Assembly (NCBI GenBank): GCA_001692895.1
Contig: KV748242.1
Location: 434,001-498,000 of the forward strand
Length of the DNA: 64,000 nt
Direction: 5' to 3'
DNA from: Cenococcum geophilum 1.58
Lineage: Eukaryota > Ascomycota > Dothideomycetes > Gloniales > Gloniaceae
A program made the position numbers and the translations under genes. This document shows positions 22,740 to 32,560 of the stretch, piece after piece. The notes beneath the pieces are model-generated. The model had not been told where the DNA came from. It saw only the letters and a list, made by a program, of their open reading frames with translations, and made no database searches. Position 1 is the first letter of the stretch. Each line of letters starts with the position of its first letter.

Positions 22740-23657
22740 TTGTTGCTAAAAGTCTTAGTAAGAGAATCTAACTAATTAGATAACTTCGACCGCCGGTTAA
22801 AGTTCCTTAATATTTTAATACCTTACGTAACTAAGAAATTTCTAGGGCGTTTTTGTCCTTATATTCTTCTAGTAGCTTATTATCTTTATTATACTAGCAT
22901 TCTATCCACTTATCTAGGTACTTTAGCGGTCCGGGTTTATTAGGGTAACGGCTATAGAACTCTTAAAGCTTATAGGGACTACCTATAAAGTTCTATATAG
23001 GGTACTAAGTGGGGTCCAGGTTATATCCTTTCCAACTAATATAATACTTTAACATTCCCTTTACAAGTTTATAGGCTAGTATTTCTTTAATTTCCCATTT
23101 ATTATCGCCATTAACTTAAATTAGTAGGGGAGGTTTATTCTTTTATCTAGGTAGTAGGTTATTTATAACTTTCTATAGCTTATCTAGTAAGAAAATAGGG
23201 TGAACTTTAATTAAGTCTAGGAGCTTAACCTTATACAAGTTGCCTACTTTGTTAAGAATCTTATACAGTCCTACTATCTTATAGTTTAGCTTACGGCTAG
23301 GCCGTTCTATCTTCTAGTTCTTTATTATAATCTAGACTATATTACCTATAGTAAAGTTAGGCTTGCGCCTATACTTATTTGCCTACTATTTTATTAATTT
23401 TTAGGCCTTTTCTAGGTTTATACGGGCCACTTTCCAGGCTTCTTCTAAGCGCTTAGCGTACTACTAGGCTTCCTTATAAAATAGTTTTTCGCGTATAGTC
23501 TGGGGCCCCTTTAGTCTTTCCCAGTTAAAGCTTATATAGGGTAGGTAACCCATTTCTAGTTAAATAGGGGCAAATCCAGTAGAGTTATGGGGTAGGGTTG
23601 CTTGGGCGTAGTTTATTAAGGGCAATAGTTCGGCCTAGTTATCCTAGAAGTAGTTAA
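22740..23657 (-). pseudogene. Chromovirus integrase C-terminal part
   Basis: Minus-strand sequence after the hAT insertion. It contains 'NYF.DN.AELLPLI.YAQATLPHNSTGFAPI..EMGYLP', 'RPKGPQTIREKLFYKEA..YAKRLEEAWKVARINLEKA' and 'RPSRKLNYKIVGLYKILNKVGNLYKVKLLD'. These are the conserved end of the integrase core and its GPY/F-like module of fungal Ty3 elements. Only a handful of RIP stops occur, so this part is less mutated than gag and RT. Confidence 0.88.
22940..23113 (-). pseudogene. Chromodomain at the pol C-terminus
   Basis: The minus-strand translation reads DNKWEIKEILAYKLVKGM, then LKYYISWKGYNLDPT.YPI.NF, matching the 'E.E.IL...R....YLVKWKGY....TWEP..N' chromodomain pattern. RIP has replaced the two Trp positions with stops. 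In chromoviruses this domain directs integration toward modified chromatin, which fits its location in a heterochromatin-like block. Confidence 0.85.
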
Positions 23658-23691
23658 TGAAAGGCCAGAACAGGATGGTTTTAGATAAATC

Positions 23692-23735
23692 TTATCGCGA
23701 TAAGATGTAATGGATATCCTTATCGCGATAAGTCT
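23692..23735. repeat. Twin TATCGCGATAAG palindromes in the hAT left end
   Basis: The 12-mer cttatcgcgataag occurs twice about 31 bp apart inside the left subterminal region of the hAT element. Subterminal short palindromic repeats are typical transposase-binding sites in hAT elements; the binding role is inferred. Confidence 0.6.
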
Positions 23736-24289
23736 TGGCATACCCCAAATAAATTTTCGTCGCCTTTTTCTTCTTTATTATTATATAAAATATAGCTTTA
23801 GAAGTGGAATCAGAAGCTCTTAACTCTATTAATACCTCTAAATCAAAAAATATAAGAGGTCGCTCAGCTCTTTTAATATAGGAGCATACCCGTCCACTAG
23901 GCAGTAATGAGCTCATATAAAATAAAAAAGCCCGTCTTTTATTCTATTGTAAACACTGTATAGAGTTATACGCTATATAGTTAACTTCCAACTTCCAAAA
24001 TTACTTGGCGTTAAAGTATAGCATTATAGTTAAGCCTAAAACTAGTTATACGAAAGAAGCAATACGGGATTAATTAAAAGACCTTTACCTTAAAGCGTCA
24101 TCTTAAAACGAGACAGAAGAGCTAGATTCAGAAGTACTCCGAGCGGTTTTAAATAAGGAAGTTATTAATAAGGCCCTTATTATATTAATTATTATACAAA
24201 ACTTACTATTTCGGATAGTCGAGTGGCTAGAGTTCTATATTCTTCTATAGTCGATTAATCTTAAAGTAAACGGCCATGTAACTATAGCC

Positions 24290-25860
24290 TATTTAGCAGT
24301 TAGTAAAAAGATCTATAACTTATGGCTATCGCAAAAGAATATCATATGAAAGAGGCTGCAGTCTACACTAATAAGTATTTATCTCTCCGTTGATATCTAG
24401 ACCTCTCCAAATAATCACCTTTTCCTTACAATTTGCGGCCATTTTATTAATAGCCAGGAAAATCTTATAAACGCTCTTCTTGGCCTTCGTACGGTAGCCT
24501 CTTATAGTAGGGACGAGCAATAAAATACTCTTCTTCTAGTGCTTAAGGACTACGGGATTACGTAAAAGCTAGGTGCCGTTATATCCAATAACCATACTAT
24601 AAATAATAAGCTCTGTTATATAATAAGTAACTAGCTTTTTTAAAAAGAAGGAATTAAATAGAATCCCGTCTACCAACAGATCCGCTATTAGGGTTATATT
24701 CTTAACCTTACTATATAGACTTTCCTCTTTAAAAACTTAATTAGTTTTAATAATATTAAGTTGTATAAAGAAGGAAAAGAGCTAGATCCAAAAGAGGAGA
24801 AAGAGAAGAGTGATTTATTTTAGAAACTTGGCGCACTTAGAAAGCTTTATAATATTACCATACACACCTACAGCTTAGCTAGTCATATAAGGGAGTTTAA
24901 AAGTCTTATAGGGAGAAGAATTCCGCTTAATAATTGTACAAGATGGAATAGCTGGTATTTTATACTCAGCGTAGCAATTTAGAAAAAGTCTGCCCTTAAT
25001 ACGTATACTAAGCGTAACCTTAATACGCTTAAAAAGGACTATCTTAGTCTAAAGGACTAGGAGGCGCTTCGTATAATAAAAATCTTTCTTTAGATATTCC
25101 ACCAGGCAACCCTAAAATGCCAGGGACACAAAGCAACACTTAAGAATATACTTTTTACAATAGACGTTATAATTAAGCACCTTAATAAATCCTAGGTTAG
25201 TTTATCTCCCCTCTTTATTTCCTAGCTAATATATAATAGAAGGAGTATATATCTAATAAGGAGTTCTCTAAACGCATTAAAAATGCTTAGAATACCTTTA
25301 ATAGGTATTACCATAAAACAGATAACTCGCCCCTTTACGCCGCTGCACTTATTCTTCATTTAGCCCGTTATATAAGATATATTAAGCAGGTTTAGAAGAA
25401 GAAGTAGCGTAAGCCTACACTTAATAGCGTTAAAGAGCTTTAGAAAAGATATCGGAATAGAAGTTCTACGCTTAGAAGTATGTTATTATACAAAAAGCTA
25501 GCTCTAGCTTAAGACCTTAATGAGTTTAATAAGATTGCCGAGGATCTTAATAGTATAATATTTCGACTAAAAAGTTAGGATAAGTATAAGGACTTTATCT
25601 CTAAGACGCTATATAAGATTTTAACAACTACACTTTAGTGGTGGTCTTAAGAACAGCAACGAAAACGCTGGCCACGGCTCTCGCTTATAGCAATTAAAAT
25701 TCTCTCAATTCTAGCAATAAGTAATAAGCCAAAAAGAGTCTTTTTAGGAGGACGTTATACAGTATTATGGGAGAGAATGCAAATAGATCCTAAAACTCTT
25801 AAGAAAACAAAGTGTTTAAAGAATTGGCATTAGAGAAGAACTATAAGAGAAATAGGTAAT
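24290..25860 (+). pseudogene. hAT transposase relic
   Basis: Plus-strand translation shows SLDIWTSPNNHLFLTICGHF (first catalytic region, 'D.WTS.N...F....GHF'), then 'LLLVLKDYGIT..LGAVISNNHTINNKL' (where the family has DNA..N) and 'PLNNCTRWNSWYFIL' (the RWNS.Y motif). The C-terminal dimerisation region reads WPRLSLIAIKILSILAISNKPKRVFLGGRYTVLWERM, where the family has AMSDEPERVFSGARRTISWER. Trp/Gln stops are the main lesions. Inactive. Confidence 0.88.
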
Positions 25861-25934
25861 TTTTCTCTAAGAATATAGCTATTATATAGTTAGGGGGGAA
25901 AGGTAGATAGGGACCCTATAATACCTTACGCCTA

Positions 25935-26085
25935 TCTATAATATCCGCAATATCCGCAGTATCCGCAATATCTACGATATCCGTAATATCTGCAATATCT
26001 GCGATATCCGCAATATCTATAATATCTGCAATATCCGTAATATCTGTAATATCCGCAATATCTACAGTATCTACTAAATTCTGCT
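25935..26085. repeat. 9-bp minisatellite (aatatccgc-type)
   Basis: About 16 degenerate units of aatatccgc/aatatctgc/gatatccgt in tandem, just inside the right edge of the hAT insertion. Variants differ mainly by C/T, in line with RIP. No coding meaning. Confidence 0.8.
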
Positions 26086-26231
26086 AGAATTGAGTCCTAT
26101 TCTACCTAGTTAGGGTAAAAAAGCTCCGCATAGGGCACTTTTATCCTTATTAATTGCGATATTTATACATATTCTATTAGATAAAGGATATTTTATACTT
26201 GCTTATTTGCATTATCTAAAACTACCCTAGG

Positions 26232-28950
26232 CCGGAGTCTCTAGTCTAAGTATTAATTTATAATCTCCGTTTAACTATCTATCTAGAGGTAATATACCAT
26301 AGAAAGCTTTAGCTTAATGCCTAAGATCCGGGTAAACTTATTCTAAAAGGCTAATATAAACTGCGGCCTGTGGTCAGATATAATAGTGTCTAGTAGTTTA
26401 TAAATTTAGTAAACATAGTGGATATACAGTTGGGCTGCCTCTTTAGTATTAATATTCTTATAATAGGGAATTAAGAATAGGCGCTTACTAAAGCGGTTAA
26501 CCAGGATTATAACCATATTATATCCGTTACGGTCTGGAGGTAGCTTATAAAAGTTTATAGAGATATATTACTAGGGGCGGTCGGGTATTAGGAGGGGTTT
26601 TAATAGTCCTAGGGTCTTATCTCGTGGAATTATAAACTTATAGTAGTTATTGCAGTTTCGTATATAGCGGTTAATATCTATAATTATTCCGGGCTAGTAG
26701 TAGCGGTTGCTAATAATCCTATAGGTCTTATTTTTTCTGGGGTAGGCTGTAGAGATCTGGGTATATACTTTGGTAATAAGCTAAGTCTATAAGTTCTGTT
26801 CCTTTACTACCACTAGCTATTTACAGTGCTTAAGTAGTCCACTTTTAAGGGACTATAGGCTAGAAATATTCTTTGCCTTTTTGCAGTACTCCTATAGAGA
26901 AGGGGCCGTACAGTTTGCCTATAGTAGTTTATTAATAAGGTCCAGTTCTATAGAGTTAATAGGGCATATCTCGGCATCTAAAGAGTCTATATTTAGTTCT
27001 GCCCGTATTTAAGAGTTAAGGTGCTCTAGTTATAGTAGCGCTTAAGTCTATAATAAGATCTTTATAGCTGTCTAGTTATTTATATCCTATTTACGCCTTA
27101 TAAAAGCGTCTGCACAGTTAGTAGCGCCTAGCCTATATATAATTAGGAAGTTAAACTAAGATAAGGTGTCCGCCTAGCGCCCCTATCGGGCTATAAGGGC
27201 CTTTATTATTATAAAATATTCTAAGGCCTTATAATCGGAAACTACTTAGATAGACTTGGGGGTGCCTTCTAGTTAGGCTTATTAGTGCTAAAAGCTGGAG
27301 ATAATAGCTAGTATTTCTTTGTCGTAAATCGGGTAGTTTAGCTTAGCATCTACTATAGTCTTTAAATAGTAAGCAATAGGGTGCTATTCTCCGTTTGTCT
27401 GCTTTTAGGAGTAAATGCCAGCTATAATACTATCTAAGGCATCGGTTTTTAGCATTAAGGGCCGTTCTAGGTTAAAGTAGGCGAGTAAGGGAGTAGAGAC
27501 TAGTTATTTCTTTAGCTCGTTAAAGGCCTACCTATATATAGTGTTAAAGTAAAAGGGCTGGTCCTTATAGGTAAGTAGGCTTAGTGGTTGGGTAATTCTA
27601 CTATAGTTCTTAATAAAGCGTTAGTAAAAGTTACAGAACCCTAAAAATAACTGCACCCCCTTTACGGTCCTTAGGGGTACCTATTAGTTAATTATAGCCG
27701 TCTTTTCTAGGTTTGCCTTAATCCCGTTTATACTAATAATAAACCCTAAGTACTTTATACGCTTAACACTAAATTCTAACTTCTTAATATTGGCTTAGAG
27801 GCTAGCTTCCTAAAGCCGTTATAGGACTTTATAGACATACTTTTTATATTCTAGTTCGTTTTTAGAGTAGATTATAATATTATCTAGGTATATTGTATAG
27901 AAGTTATTAAGGTAGTTAAATAGTACGTTATTTATATATCGTTAGTATATAGCTAGTCCGTTAGTTAGTCTAAAAGGCAGTACTTTATATTTATACGTTC
28001 CGTAATAGGTCTAAAACATAGTAAGGTTTTCTAATTTAGGGTCCATCCTAATTTAGTAAAAAGCCTAGCGGATATTAAGCTTCGTAAAGATCTTAGCTCT
28101 ACTTATTTAGGCCAAAGTCTTATTAAGTAAAGGCAGTAAGTAGCGGTCTTTAAGGGTTAAATTATTAAGCTTATGGTAGTTAATACAGAAATAAAGTTCT
28201 CTATTTGGCTTTTTAGTAAAGAGAATAGGTAAGTTAAAAGGGGCTTAACTAGGCTTAATAAAGCCCTTATCTAGGTTATTAATAAGATACTACTTTATAG
28301 CCTATAATTCGGCAGTAGATTACTATTAGAGGGGGCTATAGCTAAGGGTAACCACCTTATCCGGCTTAATTTTAATCTTATAGTTGTATAATTAGTGAGG
28401 CGGGAGTATATTAGACGCTGCTTTAGAGAAGGTATTTTTAAATTTCTAGTATTAACGGGGCAGTTTCTATTCTACTAGCTCCTTATCTATAAGCTTACCT
28501 TTCTCTTAGGCTAGGGCTTTTTTCTCTTTAATTATTTAATTAATTTCGTATAAGCTAGTTATAAAGGTAACGGTATTAGGCTAAACTAGGTTTTAGTAAA
28601 ATCCTATAGCGCTAATATAGNAGATATTAACTNGNNGGAGGTNTATAGGTTTCTTTATAGATATTTATTAGGCCGTATTTTACGGTATAAGGTTTATAGT
28701 CTTCCTTAGCTTATATTCTATTTTCCATAAGTTATCCATTCGGTTTATTAGTTTGGTATATTATCTAATATCCCTAGCCTTTCTTTATGGCTACGTAGGG
28801 CCTAAGTTCTCTATTAGGGACTTAGCTAGGCCACTACCAACTTCCTAAGTCTTTAGTGCGGGTGGTGTAACATAGGTAGTCTGGGGGCGGTATAGTATAC
28901 AGATCCGTTACAGATTAAGCTATATATCCTTCTTAAAAAGCCTAGTCCTT
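26232..28950 (-). pseudogene. Chromovirus RT, RNase H and integrase core
   Basis: On minus the RT active site reads FYTIYLDNIIIYSKNE at about 27,850-27,900, where the family has YLDD. The second Asp is now Asn (GAT to AAT), a RIP-type change. RNase H begins LKTDALDSIIAG near 27,450-27,420 with the catalytic Asp kept. The integrase core is seen as NMVIILVNRFSKRLFLIPYY (normally D at the first catalytic site, now Asn), LLDTIISDHRPQFILAF (second Asp kept) and GIKLKLSMVYYL. Broken by many TAG codons. The integrase continues at 23,657 beyond the hAT insertion. Confidence 0.88.
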
Positions 28951-30790
28951 ACGCGTTGCATTAGCCTAGTAAATAGTGTTTATCTACGGCCGTATAAGGT
29001 TTTCTATTATAATACTAATCTCTTTTATAAAGGAAGGCGTTAGGGGTATAGTTTTGGGCTAGATAAGCTGCCTATTCTATATATTAAGCTATAAGCCTAA
29101 ATAGGCTAGCTATTTTCTCCCTAAGATTATATTATAGCTTTTAAGGTCCGTAATAAGGAAGGGGATATTATACTACCTTTGTCCGTTAACGCGGAGGTAG
29201 ATCTATAAGATAGTTATAATAGGTAGTCCTATCCGCCCGTTATAACCGCAAATAGGAACTAGTTTAGGTAGTTTTTAAAGGGGTGCATTTAAAAAGTTAG
29301 CCAGTTTTATAGCGCACTTTATGTTAATTAAGGTAAAGGCATTTACTCCTAAGTTAGCTAAAGTAGAGGTTAAAACTTAATATCTATTACGAAATAAAGT
29401 ATAAGGGATAGTGTAGCTTCTTCTACTAACTAGCCGACCTAGATTAATATATAATATATTAATCCCTTTTAACCCTAAAGAGGAGTCTTCCTCTAAAATT
29501 CCTCTTTTTCCGGCTCTATACTATCCTCCTAAATTAATAGGACCTTATTTGTCTTTACCTTTATTAAGTAGTTCCTTATAGGGTAGCCTATTTAACTATA
29601 TAAGAAGTAAGCTCCTTAATCGCTAAGGGCCTATATATAGGGGTTACTATATATAGGCCGGGTATACACTAGGCCCATAGTAGGGGTAGCTATACGGCTA
29701 GCTGCTAGGTTAACTATAGGAGTTGCTAATTATGCTAGGGCACTACAGGCCGTACTTATAGTGCTTACGGCCTAGTTTATAAGGTTTCTAATTTTTAGCC
29801 AGTTAGCGCGTGCCTCAATTTAATAGAGGCCTTAGTTAATAGCTAGGTAATAGTTTATAAGTTCCTTTAACGTCTATACTGTAGTATAAGCTAATAATAC
29901 GGCCCGCTATAGGTTTAGGGTAAGCTTATTAAAGAGGTTTAGTAGTAGGTCTTCCTAGGGGATCTAGGCCTATCCTACTAGGTATAAAAAGCGGGTTTAG
30001 AAGGCCGAAAAGGTCTCCGTTATTTTTATGTTTAGGCTTTTATAGCTAAGGCGGGCGTTCTATACTTTAAAAGGGTCTTTATAAATAAAAGATAAGTATT
30101 TAATTATTTCTCCTTTAGAGATAAAGGGGTTTATTAAGTCTTTAGTATATTACGGGCGTAAATACGTCTAAGCGTCTCCGCTAGTACGGCCAAAAACATA
30201 AGCCATTCTAGCTTGGGCGTTAAGGAAGTAATCTATATTAACTTTAAGCTTATCCCGTAATTAAAGCTTCTAATTATTAAAGGTAGGGTTAGTTCCGTCT
30301 ATAAGTAGCGGGGGATCCACGATCTTTACCAACCGCTTCGGTGCTATATAGGCCTTAGTAGATCTACTAAGGCGCTAGAATAGGGCCTAAAGGACTATAG
30401 TTAGTCTTTAGTTATCTAATAATAACTTATTATTAGATATAGGGGTATCTCTAGCTTTAAGCAGCTTTCGCAGTTATTTAATTTTGGTATTAGTAGCCGT
30501 AAGCTCCGCCTAGGGGGTTAAAACGTTAATTATTTCTTCGTCTAAAGTATTTAAGGGTCCTATAGCTGCTTTACCTACTACTATAGTTCGTGGTATAGTA
30601 GTAGGGGTATTAGGTAATTATAAGTAATTTCTTTAGGGGTTCTAGTCTATATATGTCTTATAGGTTCTTTCTTTAGGGTTCTGTTCTTTTCTTTTAGGTC
30701 CTATCCTTATAGTCTTAATAATGTCCTTAGGGTCCTATTCTGTGTTCTTATAGATATATTTAAGTTCCTTCTTAGAAAAAAAGAGTAGAG
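28951..30790 (-). pseudogene. Chromovirus gag and protease relic
   Basis: Position between the 5' LTR and the RT places gag and protease here. The gag part (about 30,330-29,900) is the same sequence as the gag fragments at 60,540-61,270 (minus) and 63,300-64,000 (plus). The latter gives a readable gag core on plus. No intact zinc knuckle was found. Ambiguous bases lie just downstream of this interval. Confidence 0.65.
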
Positions 30791-30804
30791 TAAGCTTTAG
30801 ATAA

Positions 30805-31031
30805 TATTAGCGACTTAGTTAATCGAGATATAAGTACGGTAAAAGGGTCGCGCAAGCCTATACAATTGGATTGTCTATAAACGAGAATCTAAAGCTAGGG
30901 AAAGGAAAGGAGAAGAAGAGTAGCGCCGTTTAGTGTTTTGTAAGATCTTCGCGTCACGTAATCGCAATATGCGGCAATCTGTGGCAATCTATGGTAACTT
31001 ACCGGTGCGAAGTTCTGCTAGTGCCGTAACA
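30805..31031 (-). repeat. 5' LTR of the chromovirus
   Basis: 227 bp, starting TGTTACGGCACTAGC in minus orientation and ending TCGCTAATA. It is followed on the outside by the target duplication cttat (31,032-31,036). Further partial copies occur at 61,298 and 63,002. Confidence 0.93.
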
Positions 31032-31131
31032 CTTATAGCAGCTCTTAAAGTAAGGCTATTTAGCCTATATAGAACTAATCCGTTTATCTATCTAGTATAA
31101 AGCTTTATAGTAATTATAGACTATATTTATA

Positions 31132-31184
31132 GGCCTAATATCTAACTAGTCCATAATAGGGTGGACGGTAGTAATAGCGGCTAT
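31132..31184. repeat. Direct repeat left of the piggyBac derivative
   Basis: A ~53-bp sequence (core actagtccataatagggtgg) repeated at 31,801-31,853 on the far side of the 0.6-kb element. This copy carries more C-to-T changes than the right one. Far too long for a piggyBac target duplication. Confidence 0.75.
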
Positions 31185-31188
31185 ACTT

Positions 31189-31800
31189 ATCCCTTTGTGT
31201 GGCAATTTTTTCATGGACTTTTCGTATATGCACGCCTCATAAGCCAATCTAGAAGCTCTATACCGTATAGAGCTTAGTGTTAAAGCCTCTGGTCAGTGCG
31301 GTTGCTCAGCAGCAAGGGCGCTAGCGCTTTATTAACGCTTAAATATCGAATAACCGCTAGTTAAACCGTTTAACCACTTATAGCACTTAATATACCTTAT
31401 TTAACGTATACAGTACGTCCTCCCTTATAACCTTAAGCTGGTCCTTTACCGGCTTATCCTTATCGACGTTAAGAATGTGTATAAAGTGGATAGGTACGGG
31501 GGAGGAATCTAATGGAAGATTTTCCTATATAATCAGCAGCTGGTTTAATGGAGGAAGGGTAAAAACCTACAGTCATGACGTTATATATCGCGACCTTTTG
31601 CCTAACTCCCTCAAAAATATATACATAGGTGTTTTTAGTAGTGGCCTTCTGCAGCATCTCATCGGCATCGCAATATTGACGCGTTTTGGTGAGGCTTGCT
31701 AATAAAATCACGCTAGCTAGGGTGCCTGCAGCATGCTAACCCAGGCAGGAGCGCCCAAAGCGCCCAATACGAAAAGTCTCTTCTACCACATAAAGGGATA
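31189..31800. mobile_element. Internally deleted piggyBac derivative (MITE-like), 612 bp
   Basis: Inverted termini: left tatccctttgtgtgg, right ccacataaagggata, with an inner inverted match gacttttcgtat / atacgaaaagtc. The left ~140 bp (from about 31,205) matches 12,402-12,545 of the piggyBac element. The right part (31,345-31,800) matches 15,070-15,528, so 2.5 kb of transposase-coding DNA is absent. It retains many CA/TG dinucleotides and is less RIP-mutated than the parent copy. The small ORFs within it (31,469-31,711) are non-coding by this interpretation. Confidence 0.85.
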
Positions 31801-31853
31801 GGCCCAATATCCAACTAGTCCATAATAGGGCGGGCCGTAGTAGGTCGCGGCTG
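31801..31853. repeat. Direct repeat right of the piggyBac derivative
   Basis: Partner of 31,132-31,184; begins immediately after the terminal inverted repeat. Confidence 0.75.
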
Positions 31854-32560
31854 GATTAATATAAGCGGCATAAGGAGGCAGGAAGTAGAGGGAAAAGCAG
31901 TAGCAGTTACAGTAGTAGTTGCAGCGGCAGTCGCAGCGGCAGTCGCAGCGGCAGTCGCAGCGGCAGTTATAGCGGCAGTTATAGTTTGGTTTATAGCCTG
32001 CGGAAGGTCCGCTAAAGATCGTCAGTACTATAGATTTCTTCTCTCCTATATATAGAGTTAAAAAAGGTATTAACTTAAAAAAGAGTAATAAAAAAAAGAT
32101 TAACCTTATAAGATTTATAGGTTTTATATAAAGCTCTAAGACGGTTTATTATAAACTTAGCGGAAGAGTAATAGTGCTTATAGGTAGTATAAAATATACA
32201 ATTAAAAGATATATAATTGGAAGGCATTTACATAGTAGGTAGGGAGTAGTATATAGGGTAGTAAATATAGAAAATAGAGAGTGGTAAGGGGGTAGGGAAG
32301 AGTAGAATTTAATAGGGTAGCATGTAAGGAAATTAGGTAATCTAACAAATTTTTCATCTAATTAAAAACCGCTAAGGCCCTTTAAATAGTATAATATAGA
32401 TAGAATAGAATTGGAATTATAGCGGACCTTTTTATAAAAATAAAAGGGTTAGAAAATGGATTGTTAAGGCAACGATAAGGTCGAAGGCGCGCGACGAGCT
32501 CTATACTAACCTAGGCCTTAAAAACGCGTCTAAAAAGTAGGGGCCACCCCCCAAGGGGGG
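31854..32560. other. AT-rich border of the repeat block, with a 12-bp minisatellite
   Basis: No gene seen. At about 31,920-31,990 a tandem array of gcagcggcagtc-type 12-mers is present (about six units, the last ones with C-to-T changes). A G-run follows at 32,551-32,568, after which base composition changes sharply to that of the genic block. Confidence 0.6.

Larger units (their letters stand above)
23658..26231 (+). mobile_element. hAT transposon inserted in gypsy integrase
   Basis: The gypsy integrase frame is lost at about 26,232 (minus, after the conserved YLDQRLRP-like run) and resumes at about 23,657, so roughly 2.57 kb is inserted. Near both edges a matching inverted motif, ggttttagataa (left, about 23,670) and ttatctaaaactaccc (right, 26,212-26,227), suggests terminal inverted repeats. 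The 8-bp target duplication expected for hAT is not clear, and the edges are therefore approximate. Just inside the left edge is a strong palindromic pair tatcgcgataag (about 23,692 and 23,723). The right subterminal region is a 9-bp minisatellite. Confidence 0.75.
22476..31031 (-). mobile_element. Complete Ty3/gypsy chromovirus with nested hAT
   Basis: 8,556 bp including a nested element. Identical-length LTRs of 227 bp lie at 22,476-22,702 (3') and 30,805-31,031 (5'), flanked by the 5-bp duplication cttat (22,471-22,475 and 31,032-31,036). In minus orientation the LTR starts TGTTACGG at the 5' copy and ends ..CTAATA, which would be CTAACA before a RIP change. A polypurine tract (C-run on plus, 22,705-22,720) adjoins the 3' LTR. 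Interior order on minus is gag, protease, RT, RNase H, integrase, chromodomain, the usual chromovirus plan. Integrase is split by a hAT element (about 23,658-26,231). Ambiguous bases at 28,621-28,643 mark an assembly problem in the repeat. Confidence 0.93.
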
